Source: Symsagittifera roscoffensis
Lineage: Eukaryota > Xenacoelomorpha > Acoela > Convolutidae
DNA length: 64,000 nucleotides
Direction of reading: 5' to 3'
Assembly: GCF_963678635.1 (NCBI RefSeq)
Contig: NC_087067.1
Location: 2,604,001-2,668,000, forward strand
The translations under genes were made by a program, and so were the position numbers. The notes under the pieces were generated by a model, which saw only the letters and a list, made by a program, of their open reading frames with translations, had not been told where the DNA came from and did not search any database. Below, piece after piece: positions 45,119 through 57,302 of the stretch (position 1 is its first letter; each line of letters starts with the position of its first letter).

Positions 45119-47460
45119 GTTAGTTTACCCCTGGATCAACGGAGCTGATCTCAACGTTGGCCACAATATAGCAAAAAGAAAACACGAGATTGCAAAATTT
45201 TTGTTATTTTCAAACCTTATTTGTGGTTTGTTGTCCTTGGCGCTTAAGTAAATTGATCTTTGGGTGAAATTTCTATATAAAGCTGTTAAATTTCTCGATC
45301 GAAATGTATAAATTTTGGAACAAAAAAAAATTATTTAAAAAAATGCATTGATAAAATTTTCTTTAATTGATTTTTAAAAATGGAAGTTCGGAAGATTTTG
45401 TGTTCAGGTCTTAGTAATTTTTGCTTCGTTGTTTTACACAAAAATTCAGTTAACGCGAAAATCCTTGGAGTGGTACGAGTGATATAGCATATAAGATACT
45501 TTTCAGCCGTGATTCAAACGTCAAAATTTGAGCTATTAAAGCGATCAAATATCGTTTGATTTATAAAAAATGGTATTAGGGCTAAGAAAAATTGATTTTA
45601 GCAAAAAAAATTATCTTAAAAGCTTCATTTACAGCTTCCTCGCCAAAAAAATTATTCAAAACATTTTGAAAATTTGGTACGGTTTTCATTTTTTCTTCTC
45701 TTTTTTTGTTTGTGATACACTATAATTTACCGCCTAGCAGACTATTGAAATTTATCTAACCATCCTTAAAAAAATATGCCAATTTGACGAAATTTTTTTT
45801 TTTTGCTTATTTTTATATGATTTGGTCGGGAAATTCATTTCAACTTGCGCAACAACAAGCTATCCTTGTTAGAAAGTTATTTTGATTTAATTTTAGTTAA
45901 GCTTCAACCGACACGATTTGTAAAACCTGATAATTAATTGATGAGCCCTAATTATATATCAGGTCAAAGTTGTGATGAAATGCTTGGTTTGAACTATACA
46001 AAGGTTAAGAATTGCAAAATTTTGCCAGCTCTTGACCAAAGTTAGGAGTTTTTGAAAAAATCAGATTAGTGTAGGGTGGTTTCCAATCAAAGGTCGGAAT
46101 CCTCGAACTTCGGTTCCATTCCAACCCACTGTCTCGGCTACCGATTTATAGTTGATCGAAACTACTTGGCCTGACTTTGAAAAAAATTGTTCGACCATGG
46201 ATCTCTGCAGCACGTTAAAAAAATTGTAAGAGAACCGTCAGTACTCGAGGATCCTAGTCAATTATAAATTTAAAACAAGGTTTTTTGGCAAAAATCATTC
46301 TAATTATTTGATAGAACTAATAACTTTAGGATACAAATGTTTTGATTATTTTCCAAAAAAGTGTTTTTTCGCTCTTTATGGAGTGTTATAGACGAGAATT
46401 CTCAACGAATATGTTTGAGCATCTAATTTTTGACATGACTATGAGCCATTGGGCGATTTTGAAATTTTTAGAATTATAACATCAGTTTGAAACCATTTAC
46501 GGTTTATTTTAGGAAGGTGATCATTGAGTTGGATAGTTTAGGGAGAAACTCGTTCGCATGGGGGAGGGTGGTTACTCAGTGTGAACAACACCCACATTTA
46601 CCCCCATTCTGCATCTTAACGCCCTTACTCAAGTTTTTTGTTCCTAGAAAGATAAACTAGAAAGGGGGGTGCTTGTTAAAAGAGGCGACGGAGCTTACGT
46701 AGTTTTAAAAAAGTAGAGAAAATTTAAATAATTAAAGTTTTATGTTAAAAAAAAAAGTTTGAAACGTATAAGGTAGCAACTACATGAAACAACAATTGAG
46801 ATAATTTCTTTTCAGACAAAAAATTATCAGCGGTTAAAATCTATAATAATGGATTATAATAATTTAAAAATTATAATGATTAGAATCCATTTATGTTGGA
46901 TTATAATCTTTTATAATCGATTATAATGGATTCTGTTGGCAAAAAATAATAGAATTGTAGTCCATTTTTGATGAATTTTAATCAATTTTTTCTGTATTTT
47001 CACATATTCTGATTATAAAATGACCATATAAGCGATTATGGTTCATGAAACTCCAGTGCAGGATGGCTTTAAACTGATGATTAGAATTTAAAAAAAAATT
47101 GCCAAAAACATTGAAGGAGACAACCCCAGGCTTATTTAGCTTCAAATTTGCATCAGATTTTCATCATCTTCAGTCTTACTTAAAGAATTTACCTAACTTT
47201 TTATGGTTGAAACTGTCGGTTTTTTTGCTTGTAAAATTGCAAGCTGTTTAGACGGGTACGATGTTTTAACAGTAATTGATTGTTTTGATTTAAATTAAGT
47301 GTATTTAAATTTAGTGTATTAACTGTCGCTAAACAATTTTGAACGAATTTTTTGCAGTTCCTTTTTATCAAAACTTTTGATTAGCATTCACAGAAGACGA
47401 GCCCGCTAATCCTCGTAACCAACAGTCTCTTCTATAATTGATGTTAATTTTTTGTTTGCA

Positions 47461-47934
47461 CAGGGGCAGATCTAGATTTTTCTCGAGGGGGGTGGGATTT
47501 GGATTTTCAAAACCATTTCGAAAATTTTAAAAATTTCGAAAGTTTCGACTTTTTTTAAGGTCAATCAAATTAATTTTTTGACCTCTCCCAGAGCTCTAAA
47601 AAAAATCCGTTCTGGCTAAAATTTCTGCCCCGCAGGCAAAAGTTTGAAAACAGGCCAGAAAAAAAACGTTTTTTGGCTTTAGCGCAAAAAATGTATTTTT
47701 GGAAATTTTGGACTAAAAGTTTCCAAAGCTTTAGCGTTTTTTTGGCGAGCGCTCCACTTTCAAAATACCATATTATGGTAACGAAGGTGCCTTACGAAAA
47801 GTTTTTGGGTCCGTCAGCCAAAAATTGATATCTCAAAATAGTACAAAGGGGATCCCTTTGGGTCGGCAGGTGGTCGAATCTCTGAGAGGTAGTGGGCGTC
47901 CGCCCCCCGCCCCCTTCCCCTGAAAACGCCCTAG
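47461..47934. mobile_element. hAT-like MITE, tandem unit 3
   Basis: Very close to the unit 1 copy (same start CAGGGGCAGATCTAG and same end), with a small extra stretch near 47680. Units 1 and 3 are the most similar pair. Confidence 0.75.
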
Positions 47935-48860
47935 TTAGCATACTCATGGATCAATGGAGCTCATCTCGACGTTGGCCACAATATAGCAAAAAGCAAAAAT
48001 GAGATTGCGAATTTTTCGTTATGCTCAAACCTAAACTGTAGTTTGTTGTCTTTAAGGTTTAAGTAGCTGGATCTTTGGTTGAATTTGCCAACTTTTAATC
48101 TATTAAAGTTTTTGATGGAAAACTATAAATTTTGGAATTTGAAAAAATTATTTAAAAAAAAGCTTTGGTAAAATTTTTTAAATTTGTTTTTGAAAATGGG
48201 AGGGCGAGAGATTTTGTGATTAAATTTTTTGTAGTTTTTGCTCCTTTGTTTTACGCACAAGTTCAGTATACGCAAAAAATGATAATGATTAGAATCCATT
48301 TATAATGGATTATAATTGTTTATAATCGATTATAATGGATTATGTTGGCAAAAAATACTAGGATTGTAGTCCATTTTTGATGAATTTTAATCGATTTTTT
48401 CTGTATTTTCACATATTCTGATTATAAAATGACAATATAAGCGATTATCGTTCATGGAACTCCAGTGCAGGATGGCTTGAAACTGATGATTAGAATTTCA
48501 AAAAAAAATGCCCAAAACATTAAAGGAGACACCCCAGGCTTATTTAGCTTTAAATTTGCATCAGATTTTCATCATCTTTAGTCTTACTTGAAGACTTTAC
48601 CTAAAATTTTATGGTTGAAACTGTCGGTTTCTTTGCTTGTAAAGTTGAAAGCTGTTTAGACGGGTACGATGTCTGAACAGTAATTGATTGTTTTGATTTA
48701 AATTTAGTGTATTTTGCATAACTGTCGCTAAACAATTTCGAACGAAATTTTTGCATTTCCTTTTCAACAAAATTTTTTGATTACCATTCACAGTAGACGA
48801 GCCCGCTAATTCTCTTAATCAACAGTCTCTTCTATAGATGATGTTAGTTTTTTGATTGCA

Positions 48861-49306
48861 CAGCGGCAGATCTAGAATTTTCTCGAGAGGGGTGTGATTC
48901 GGATTTTCAAAACAGTCTCGAAAAATGTGTCGACTTTTTTAAGGTCAATCAAATTGATTTTCCGAGCTCTCACAAAGCTCTCTCTAAAAAGACACCTTTT
49001 GGCCAATTTTTCTGCCCCGCAGGAAAACAGGCCAGAAAAAGCGTTTTTTGGCTTTAGCGCTAAAAATGCACTTTTTGGAAATTTTTGAACAAAAATGTTG
49101 TTTTTTTTTGGCGAGCGCTCCATCTTCAAAACTAGTATATTGTGGTATCGAAGTAGCCTTTAGAAAAATTTTAGGGTCCGTCAGCCGAAAATTGATATCT
49201 CAAAATAGTACAAAGGGGGACCCTTCCCTTTGGGTCGGCAGGTGGTCGAATCCCTGAAGGGTTGGGGGGCGTTCGCCCCCAGCCCCTTTCCCCTAAATCC
49301 GCCCTG
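48861..49306. mobile_element. hAT-like MITE, tandem unit 4
   Basis: Begins CAGCGGCAGATCTAG and ends CCTAAATCCGCCCTG. More diverged from units 1 and 3 than they are from each other. Confidence 0.75.
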
Positions 49307-50765
49307 GTTAGTTTACTGATGGATCAACAGAGCTGATCTCAACGTTGGCCACAATATAGCAAAAAGAAAATACGAGATTGCAAAGTTTTCGTTATATTCA
49401 AACCTAAACTCTAGTTTGTTGCCCTTGGCGTTTAGGTAAGTTGATCTTTGGTTGAATTTTCGTTATAAATCTGATAAGGTTTTTGATCGAAATGTATAAG
49501 TTTTGAAACTTGAAAAAAAAAATTATTTAAAAAAAATGCCTTGATAAAATCTTTTTTTTTATTGATTTTTGAAAAAGGGAAGGCGGGAGATTTTGTGTTC
49601 ACGTTTCTAGTAATTTTTGCTTCTTTGTTTTACTTACAAATTCAGTATACGCAAAAGTCGTTGGAGTGGTACGAGTGATATAGCATATAAGATACATTTC
49701 AGCCGTGTTTCCAACGTCTAAATTTGAGCTATTAAAGCAATCAAATATCGTTCGATTTATAAAAAATGGTCATTAGGGCTAAGCAAAATTGATTTTAGCA
49801 AAACAAAAAATTAATCTTAAAAGCTTCATTTACCGTTTCCTTGCCAAAAAATGTATTCAAAATATTTTGAAAATTTTGTACGGTATTCGTTTTTTTTTTC
49901 ACTTTTTTTGTTTGTGATTCACTAAAATTTAGGCCTTTGCATACTATAGAAATTTATCCAACCACCCGTAAAAACTATACTCATTTGACGGAAAAAAAAA
50001 CAAAAAATTTTTGTTCATCTTTATATGTTTTGGTCGGAAAATTCATTGCAACTTGTGCAACAACAAGCTATCCTTGTTAGAAGTTTAGTTTGATTCAATT
50101 TTCAATTAAGTTTCAACCGACACGATTAGTAAAACCTGATAATTAATTGATAGCCTTAACTATATATCAGGTCAAAGTTTTGATGAAATGCTTGGTTTGA
50201 ACTATACATAGGTTAAGAATTGCAAAATGTTGCCAGCTCTTGACCAAAGTTAGGAGTTTTTGAAAAAATCTGATTAGATTAGGATGGTTTCCGATCAAAG
50301 GTCGGTATCCTTGGACTTCGGTTTCATTCCAACCCACTGTCTCGGCTACAGATTTGTTGCCGATCGAAGCTACTTGGCCTGACTGTGAAAAAAAATGATC
50401 GATCATGGGTCTTTACAGCACGTTAAAAAATGTGTTAGAGAACCATCAGTACTCGAGGATCCTAAGCAAATAGAATTTTAAAATAAAGTTTTGTGGCGAA
50501 AGTCATTCTGATTAATTGATAGACCTAATAACTTCAGGATACAAATTTTAGTGATTATTTTCCAAAAAAAGTGTTTTTTCGCTCTTTATGGAGTATTATA
50601 GAAGAGAATTCTCAGCCAATATGTTTGAGCATCTGATTTTTGAGACAACTGACTTTGAGCCATTGGGACAGTTTTGAATTATTTCAACACCTTTTTGAAA
50701 CCATTTGCGGTTTATTTTAGGAAAATAATCGTTAAGTTGGATAATTTAGGGAGGAATTCGTTCGC

Positions 50766-51270
50766 ATGGGCCGAAATTTAGAAGTAAGTAGAAAAAAATA
50801 TGTTGCTTGCGATCTTTTTGCACAAAAAATGGGCAATTGAATAAGCGATCTCAGCTAATTTGGAAAAATTGGAATCGTTAATGAGCATAAAATTTCTGTC
50901 TACCCTAAAAAACCCAAAACTGCTGATCAATGTCAATATTATGCAACATGGCCATCTGAAAGAGCCCTCATCTCTTTTCTGAATCAAAGTTAGGGGATTT
51001 AGCTGCACTTTACTCACGAAACAAAGTTATATATCCTTCACACCTTCTATATACAACAAAAATATACTTCTGACACGGAAAAGTATCATTTGAATGATGT
51101 TTGGTCAACTAAAAGCTATTCTGCAGTGGGAAAAAAACTTGGTAAATGGGCGTATTTTTCTCCATATTTTTTCTTGATATCGAAACAAGAAGGTTGAACT
51201 TTTTTTAAACAGACATGTCATATGATAATTTTTATTCAGCAAAAAAAATAATCTAAATTAACGAATCAGC
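50766..51270. other. Receptor intron 4, last part before the MITE
   Basis: AT-rich DNA, no gene or repeat recognised. Confidence 0.5.
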
Positions 51271-51580
51271 AAAGTGGCGGATCTAGGTTTCTCGAGGGGG
51301 GAGGGGCGGATTTTCAAAAAAATTCGGAAATTTTTTCGACTTTTTTTAGGTCGACCAAATTGATTTTCCGAGCTCTCGCACATCACTATAGAGACCCCAT
51401 TTTAACCAAATTTTCTGAAGGCGCATTTAGAAATAGAAAGCGCCTCCAGAAAAATTTTAAATTCAGTCAGCCAAAAATGGATATCTCGAAATAGTTCAAA
51501 GGGGGGACCCTTTGGATCGGCAGGGGGTCGAATCCCTGAAGGGGAGGGTGCATCCACCCCCCCCCCCCCCAAATCCGCTG
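51271..51580. mobile_element. hAT-like MITE copy
   Basis: Starts near GTGGCGGATCTAGG and ends CCCAAATCCGCTG. Landmarks: paired GTCGAC-like sites, CTCGAGGGGGGAGGGG, GGCGCATTTAGAAA and GGCAGGGGGTCGAATCCCTG. GAATCA occurs on both sides, a partial target duplication. Confidence 0.75.
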
Positions 51581-51786
51581 GTGAATCACCAAGATATTCT
51601 TAATGGTATTAATGGTTATAATGTGAACTCAGCTATAAGTATTAGTTAAAATACACCATCCTACCTCACAAAAATTGATATTCTTTTTTTATGCAAATGA
51701 AATTGGAGCAAAGTGGTCGGAACTTTCTGTGCTATTTGCTTCCGAATTCACTACTGTTGCTTGTGCTTGCTTTTGTTTACAATTAG

Positions 51787-52016
51787 GTTCGTAACCGACA
51801 ACTTACCATCGCCCTCATTTTGTCGACAGTGTTTTGGATGGTGTGTTGGGCACCGCAGACCGCAGTCGCTTTCTACGACAACACGATTATGGACAACTTC
51901 AACTTCGAGTACTACAACCAGACTATGTTCTATTATATCATGCAGGAGATGATGGCCTTGAGTTTCCTCTCACATGCATATGTCAGCCCTCTTCTCATTC
52001 TATTCATCTCACGCAA
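51787..52016 (+). CDS. GPCR exon 5: TM6, third extracellular loop, TM7
   Basis: Acceptor ACAATTAG; ends CGC AA before GTATGA at 52017. It encodes residues 272-347 and two bases of K348. TM6 carries C291-W-A-P294 (CWxP). The third extracellular loop is long and acidic/aromatic with a sequon N315-Q-T. TM7 has S338-P339-L-L-I where NPxxY is expected: P at 7.50 is kept, while the Asn and Tyr are not. FISRK leads into helix 8. Loss of NPxxY Tyr usually alters activation behaviour in this class; here it is an observation only. Confidence 0.92.
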
Positions 52017-52523
52017 GTATGAAAAAAAAACTTTTCAAACTACTGGGGAGTATTATTATCCACTATATTATCCATTTTTAATCAACTAGAATTACTTTTT
52101 TTTGGAATTTTACTTTCGAGACAGACTACATAGTTTGAATGTAATCGGTTATTATCCATGAAACTCCAGTGCGGCGAGGGGAGCTCGACAAATCTAATAA
52201 CAAAAAACTCGCTAAATTAGAGCGATATGTTTACAACTTTTTATTCGCAACAAAAACAACGTATCGCACAATGTGATATTGTGCGCTTCAATCAGAGTTT
52301 TTTTTGTTACATAGAGCGGCGTTTTGCGTGGTAATGAAAAAGATAATTTCAGTTGAATATATATTTATTCCAGTTGCCTATTTTCTTAACGTTTCCGAGT
52401 TGTCTTTTGTTGCGATCTGTCAGTCGTATTACGACGTGTGTGCGTTTTTTTTTGGGGGGGGGGGGGGTTGCTTCATAATCAAAAATTTCTATCAGTTGGA
52501 GTATATACGCTGCAGTGTTTCAG

Positions 52524-52713
52524 GTTCCAGGAGCCGTTTCGCAGATGGTGGCAAATTTCGATCATCGCTAAACTGAAAGGGGTGGAGAAAGTCTACCAGG
52601 GACCCACAGCATCTTCAACTGCGAACAGTGTGGGCACTGGGGGGACAAGGAGAGGGGGGCTCTCCGTGAATCCTAGCAGCAACAAGTCATATGATACCAT
52701 AGATGGCAGATGA
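52524..52713 (+). CDS. GPCR exon 6: helix 8 and C-terminal tail
   Basis: Acceptor GTGTTTCAG; the first base completes K348. Residues 349-410 begin FQEPFRRWWQ, an amphipathic helix 8, then a Ser/Thr/Gly-rich tail with possible kinase sites, ending at a TGA (52711-52713). There is no palmitoylation cysteine in the tail. A G run at 52455-52467 lies in the short intron before it. Confidence 0.9.
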
Positions 52714-52851
52714 AGATAAAAATCCTAATCTTGTTCATTATAGCCCTTCCGAATTTTTTTTTGTACTTTGGTGAGACGCGAGATTATAGTTTTTTGTTAC
52801 TAAACTGAGTTGAGACAGAACTAAAAAAGCGTGATTTTGGCTCGTTTCAAA

Positions 52852-52857
52852 AATAAA
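52852..52857 (+). terminator. Polyadenylation signal AATAAA
   Basis: AATAAA 139 bases after the receptor stop codon, a normal distance for a 3' untranslated region. Confidence 0.55.
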
Positions 52858-53834
52858 TGACCTACAACGGAGTTTTTGAGGCTCTGTAATTAGTCAGCTC
52901 GACGGTTTGCATTTTTCGACTTCTCAAACATTGTATTTTTTTGTCAAAAATGAAACAAAATTAACGTCAAAAATCCCTCATCCTGATGTGGTAATAAAAT
53001 TCATCATAAAAGTATCGCATTCCAAATGAAAATGCCAAATTTTGTTTAAGAAAAAACTGATTTAGTTTCATATCGTGCTTTATCAAGTTTCTGTTTGCAA
53101 AAACTAAATTGTTGTCGATGGGACGCTTCAAAACAATTACGGGAAGGCAAAGTACTCACAAAACTTGAGAAAAAATCGATTTTTATGTTTACAGATGAAG
53201 AAAACGAAACTCATATTTTTTCACATTTCTGTAATAATTTCTGGTTTGGTGCGAGAAAAAAGAAAAAAAATTGTATGATTGATTTGAATACAATGGTGCC
53301 TAAGAACATCTCGAAGCTTTGAGTTATTATAAGTGAGAGCGAGAAAAGTTTACAAAATCAATATAAGTTATAAAAGTTTAATGTCTAATTTTTCCACACC
53401 TTCCTTTTTTGTTAAAGTTTTTCGACGTAAAGTGCTAATAGAATCGTCGTCATCTATGGATTTGTTGAAAAATTACCAGAAACAATCGTGATTGACACTA
53501 TTTAGCACTGGTCAAACTTAAATTGAAAAAAGGGTAGCGGAGGTGACCTTATTCTCAGATAGAAAAAAAAAATCAGTTTCAATAGATCAAAAGGGTTTCA
53601 ATTTGAATGAAACCTCAAATTTTCAATTCTTTTCTTTGTTTTCAAGAAAATTCGCAGAGTATTGTTAGCTTTCGGACACTCAATGATCAAATAACTCAGA
53701 ATTAGATTGATTGTTTTGTTATCTTAAATTTTTTTATGATAACCGATTAAAGACGGTTTGTTTTGATAGTTTGCAGTGGGTCAAAATTTACGCCGGTTAT
53801 CAACATGCGCAGCGTTTTCAGATTCTTCAGTGGC
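52858..53834. other. Between receptor 3' end and LTR element
   Basis: AT-rich DNA; the ORF at 53095-53322 has no recognisable content. Confidence 0.5.
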
Positions 53835-53839
53835 GTTTT

Positions 53840-55104
53840 TGTTAGATTTCGGGATTGCTTTTCTAGGTCCGTTAACACACTCTAACTTAACGGCACCGCA
53901 AAGAGGTCCCTTTGGTAATGAATTCAGCGGGGCAACCGAAATTCACTACTATCCACAATCCCGAAAGGGTTAAGTTGGTGACAACTATTCTTTACTGTAT
54001 TCTGTTACTTGCCCCCTTTCTATGCTGCTCTTGAGGCTGTCTCGCTGACTCTCGCTGATCGCAAGATTTTCCTCTAGTTAATAAATTCAGATAAATGTTG
54101 GTGCAAATACAGAAGGCGCTAGACGACCTGACAATAATCTAGTAATCTAATCAAAAGGAAGGGTCCGCGATCAATCAACACAATTGCAATTCTGTTTTCT
54201 CTAGATTATCCTAATTAACGAACTACTCACAGTAATTCCACTCAATCACTCAGTCCGACCTGCTAAAATTAATAATGTCACTAAAGATCACTTTTTCTTT
54301 GAGGTACTTTGACTGATCTCCTTACTTCGCGATTTCTGGTTCTCTAACCATTGAGAACCCAACTAATCTCACTACTAGTTATCTTTGTTCTCTAACTAAC
54401 TGAGAACCAACTACTGTCTCTTTTTAGCAATAATTGTTCTCTAACTAACTGAAAACCAACCGTTCGCTCTCACAGCACAATTGTTCTGCCTAAGGGTAGG
54501 CTACTTGCTATTCTCTCTAATGTTTGTCTATTCGAGTTTTAGTTATAGTTATTGTTATGTCGTCCCTACAGGTCCTGATATTTACTTTGGTACCCTATTT
54601 GTAAGGTCTTGACTGAATTCTTCCTCTGACGACAATAGTCTTAAGTTCCAAGTTCATTAAGTTTCTCTAACTAAGTGTACAAATATCAAGTCTAATTTCA
54701 CCTCCAAACCGAGTTGTATTTAATTAACCAATCTTACAAAGGTTCTTATTTAATTATCCCATTAGCGTTCCGACCTCCCAGGGGATGGGGAAGACGCTTT
54801 TTTATAGATTGCTAACCCATTCTAAGTATCTAAAATTCCGATGTATACTCTATTCCGATCCCGACCTTCTAGCTATCAGGGGAATGCAATTCGCTTATTA
54901 GGGGTCGAATTACGCCAAAATTGGAGATTCGAACTATTTTGGACTTCACTGTTTGTTTACTTTTCTACTCATCTTTTTGACTAAACAATCTTCATAGCAC
55001 GCGCTCCCCATTAGCTTTAAAATATTGCATGCATTTACCAAGGTAAAGCTCTCAAACGCAATTTGAGTTAGGCGAAAAAAAAGATTAGGATCACCGATCC
55101 TACA
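53840..55104 (-). repeat. 3' LTR (minus-strand element)
   Basis: Minus-strand start TGTAGGATCGGTGATCC; it ends ...AAATCTAACA on that strand. On the plus strand it contains repeated TTCTCTAAC(T/C)AACTGA blocks at 54340-54460. Confidence 0.9.
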
Positions 55105-55125
55105 GTCTTCCCTTCTAGTTTATTA
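55105..55125 (-). other. Polypurine tract
   Basis: On the minus strand AGAAGGGAAGAC lies next to the 3' LTR start. Confidence 0.65.
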
Positions 55126-55783
55126 TCGCCCCTAATAATGCTGAAGACACAATCCAACTTTTTGCCTTTCTACTAGCTAATTTAAACCTGTTCAATATAA
55201 TAACCCCAAAGTATACTCAATTTTATGTAGCTAACCTTTCTACTAAATCTAATATAAATTTCTGTTAAGCTTGCATGTATCCTAACAACAAGGTAAACGC
55301 TCCTGTCTTTTGCTCCCATTTACCAGTCTGCAAGATAATTATTACGCTGATGCCTAATCTTATACTAGTCTTTCCTAGTTTCAGTTATACAACTCCTAAA
55401 ACCTGATCGCGGACCCGTCAGTCAATTCCCCCAAGACTAAAAAAAATCAACTACTAAGCACCATTTGATAAAAGGATCCTAATCAGGGGATTTGATTTTT
55501 AATAACTTTACTCTTCGTGGTGCGACCCAACGTCTTTCTTACTCAACAGAGTTAATGCTCAACAGTTACACATAAAATACTCAGGTGGAGTCGCACTTGG
55601 GTAAGTTCTAGCACTATTGATTTGGGTGACAAAATTTGTGAAAAATTAGTTTTTACTCAATTACTCGTCGATACCAAACGGAACTGGTGGCCTTCTTATT
55701 CGAAGTGGTCTACCTAAATCTGTAGTTTCACTTTCCATCACAGGTTCAACCACCACCGTCTCACCCGGAGGACTACCCCCAGC

Positions 55784-56401
55784 TTAGCTCGACAGATTCG
55801 TGGCATCTTCTTCACCTCTGGCTCTCATCTCCCTTTCGTCATAGGTCTTCACATTGTCGCTCTGCCGTCGCAAGACTTCTTTTAGTCCGGGAGGGCTAAC
55901 TAGAGGCTCCACTACTACTCGATTTCTTCGCGACATCAATCCCACGGGTTCTAGCCATGGGCCTGGATCATGATTGAATCCCTCCCGATTGCTTGCCCAA
56001 ATTGGATCGTCTTCGATATGCATTTCCGGATCCTCGAAGAAGTACGCCGACCGATATGGTGTCGGTCGCTTCCTTGCAGTAGCTTCCTCTGGTTGCCCCG
56101 TGTATTTCACATATCACTTCAGCGTGTTGAAGTGCAGGACTTTCACTTTACTGAGAGTCGATTGCTTTGCCACCTAGTAGGTCACTTCGGACATCCTGGC
56201 CATTACAACGTATGGTCCCTCCCATGGATCGAAAGTCTTCTTCGATTTGAATTTTTCTTTAGACCACACCAAATTTTTGTCACTAGTCGCATAGGGTTCC
56301 ATTGAATTTTCTTTCAGTACTGATCCTTTCGTCGACTTTGATCTATCCCTAGGACTTTCCTTGCACTGCCGTGTGCATCTCGGAACTGCTCGTCTAGCCA
56401 T
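55784..56401 (-). pseudogene. Integrase C-terminus and tail
   Basis: WEGPYVVMARMSEVTY around 56230-56180 is the GPY/F-type end of Gypsy integrases. After a stop, a 108-residue ORF (56110-55784) gives the hydrophilic tail. Frames differ between the two. Confidence 0.75.
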
Positions 56402-56708
56402 TCCGCAAAATCATCTTTTGTCAATGGTTCATCGCGGGGTTTTGCTTAGAACAGGTCAACTGGATACTGGCACTCTTGTCCGAGCACCATACTGAACTGC
56501 ATATATCCCGTTATCCGATTGATTGTCGTATTGTGCACAAAGTTCAAGTGCGGCAGAGTTGTCTCCCACGTCTATTGGTTCTCCACACAATACTTCAAAA
56601 CCACTTCGGCCATCTTTGCTTTGTGCCTCCCCGTACGCTCGTGCGCTCGCGGATTGTAGGGGGAAGTCTGAGTTTTGTCAATACCCAAACGTCGGCACAT
56701 CTCCTGGA

Positions 56709-57248
56709 TCAGTTGCCTTCAAAACTCTTCCCTTGATCCGTTCGCAAAACGTTGGGAACTCCAAATGTCAGTACCCAATTCTCCACTATCTCTCGAGCCA
56801 CGTCAGCTGAATCCGTTGACACCATCGGAACTGCAACTGCATACATCGTGAACAGATCCGTCATTACCAGCACATGCCTCGCTCCGGTGGTCGTCGCCAT
56901 TGTCACTGGTCCCAAGATATCCACTGCCACCGTAGAGAATCTGATTCCCGGATCAAATGGGGCTTGACCCGCCGCTCGCTCTTGCTTCCCTTCTGTACTC
57001 TGGTGTGCACATTTTTGGTACCAGATTGCCTTTCTCTCAACGTCAATCCTCAACGTTGGCCACCAGAATTGTTGGCGTATCCTAGCCAGAGTCTTCTCAG
57101 CCGCAAGCTGTGCTCCGCCAATCTCCATCAAATTGAATTGGCTAAGAATTTCCTTCCGTCCCGCTACTAAAATTATCGTCCGAAGGTTTGGCATCGAGTC
57201 ATCTCGCTGAAAATACTTTTTGTAGAGTATTACATCTTTAATTCTCAA
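56709..57248 (-). pseudogene. Integrase core
   Basis: A zinc-domain remnant (FWWPTLRIDVERK, then YQKCAHQ) with a missing or altered first His pair, followed by VDILGPVT and VLRTDQGKSF, the first two catalytic Asp sites. The frame breaks at 56709 before the Glu. Confidence 0.85.
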
Positions 57249-57302
57249 TTCATCCCACCTTCACCAATAGGCCAGTGCTTTGTGTCCGTACTGAATTGCC
57301 TG

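Larger units (their letters stand above)
40959..50765 (+). repeat. Four diverged tandem units in receptor intron 4
   Basis: Unit 1 runs about 40959-44236, unit 2 44237-46560, unit 3 46560-48272, unit 4 48273-50765. The full order in a unit is foldback arm, GGCTC-type MITE, C-rich tract, TA-palindrome array, CTCCAGTGCAGGATGGCTT block, hAT-like MITE, CTCAACGTTGGCCACAATAT block, then CAACAACAAGCTATCCTTG block. Later units lack some parts. All four carry the hAT-like copy at the same place, so it inserted before duplication. No coding sequence is seen. Confidence 0.85.

Noticed and set aside
48609-49257. ORFs over the hAT-like MITE in tandem unit 4
   Set aside because: They read through a non-coding repeat and are not kept in the other tandem units.
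51500-51545. GGGGGTCGAATCCC in the dispersed repeat looks like a tRNA B box, suggesting a SINE
   Set aside because: There is no A box at the right distance, and copies have inverted ends with 8-bp target duplications, which fits a hAT-like MITE.
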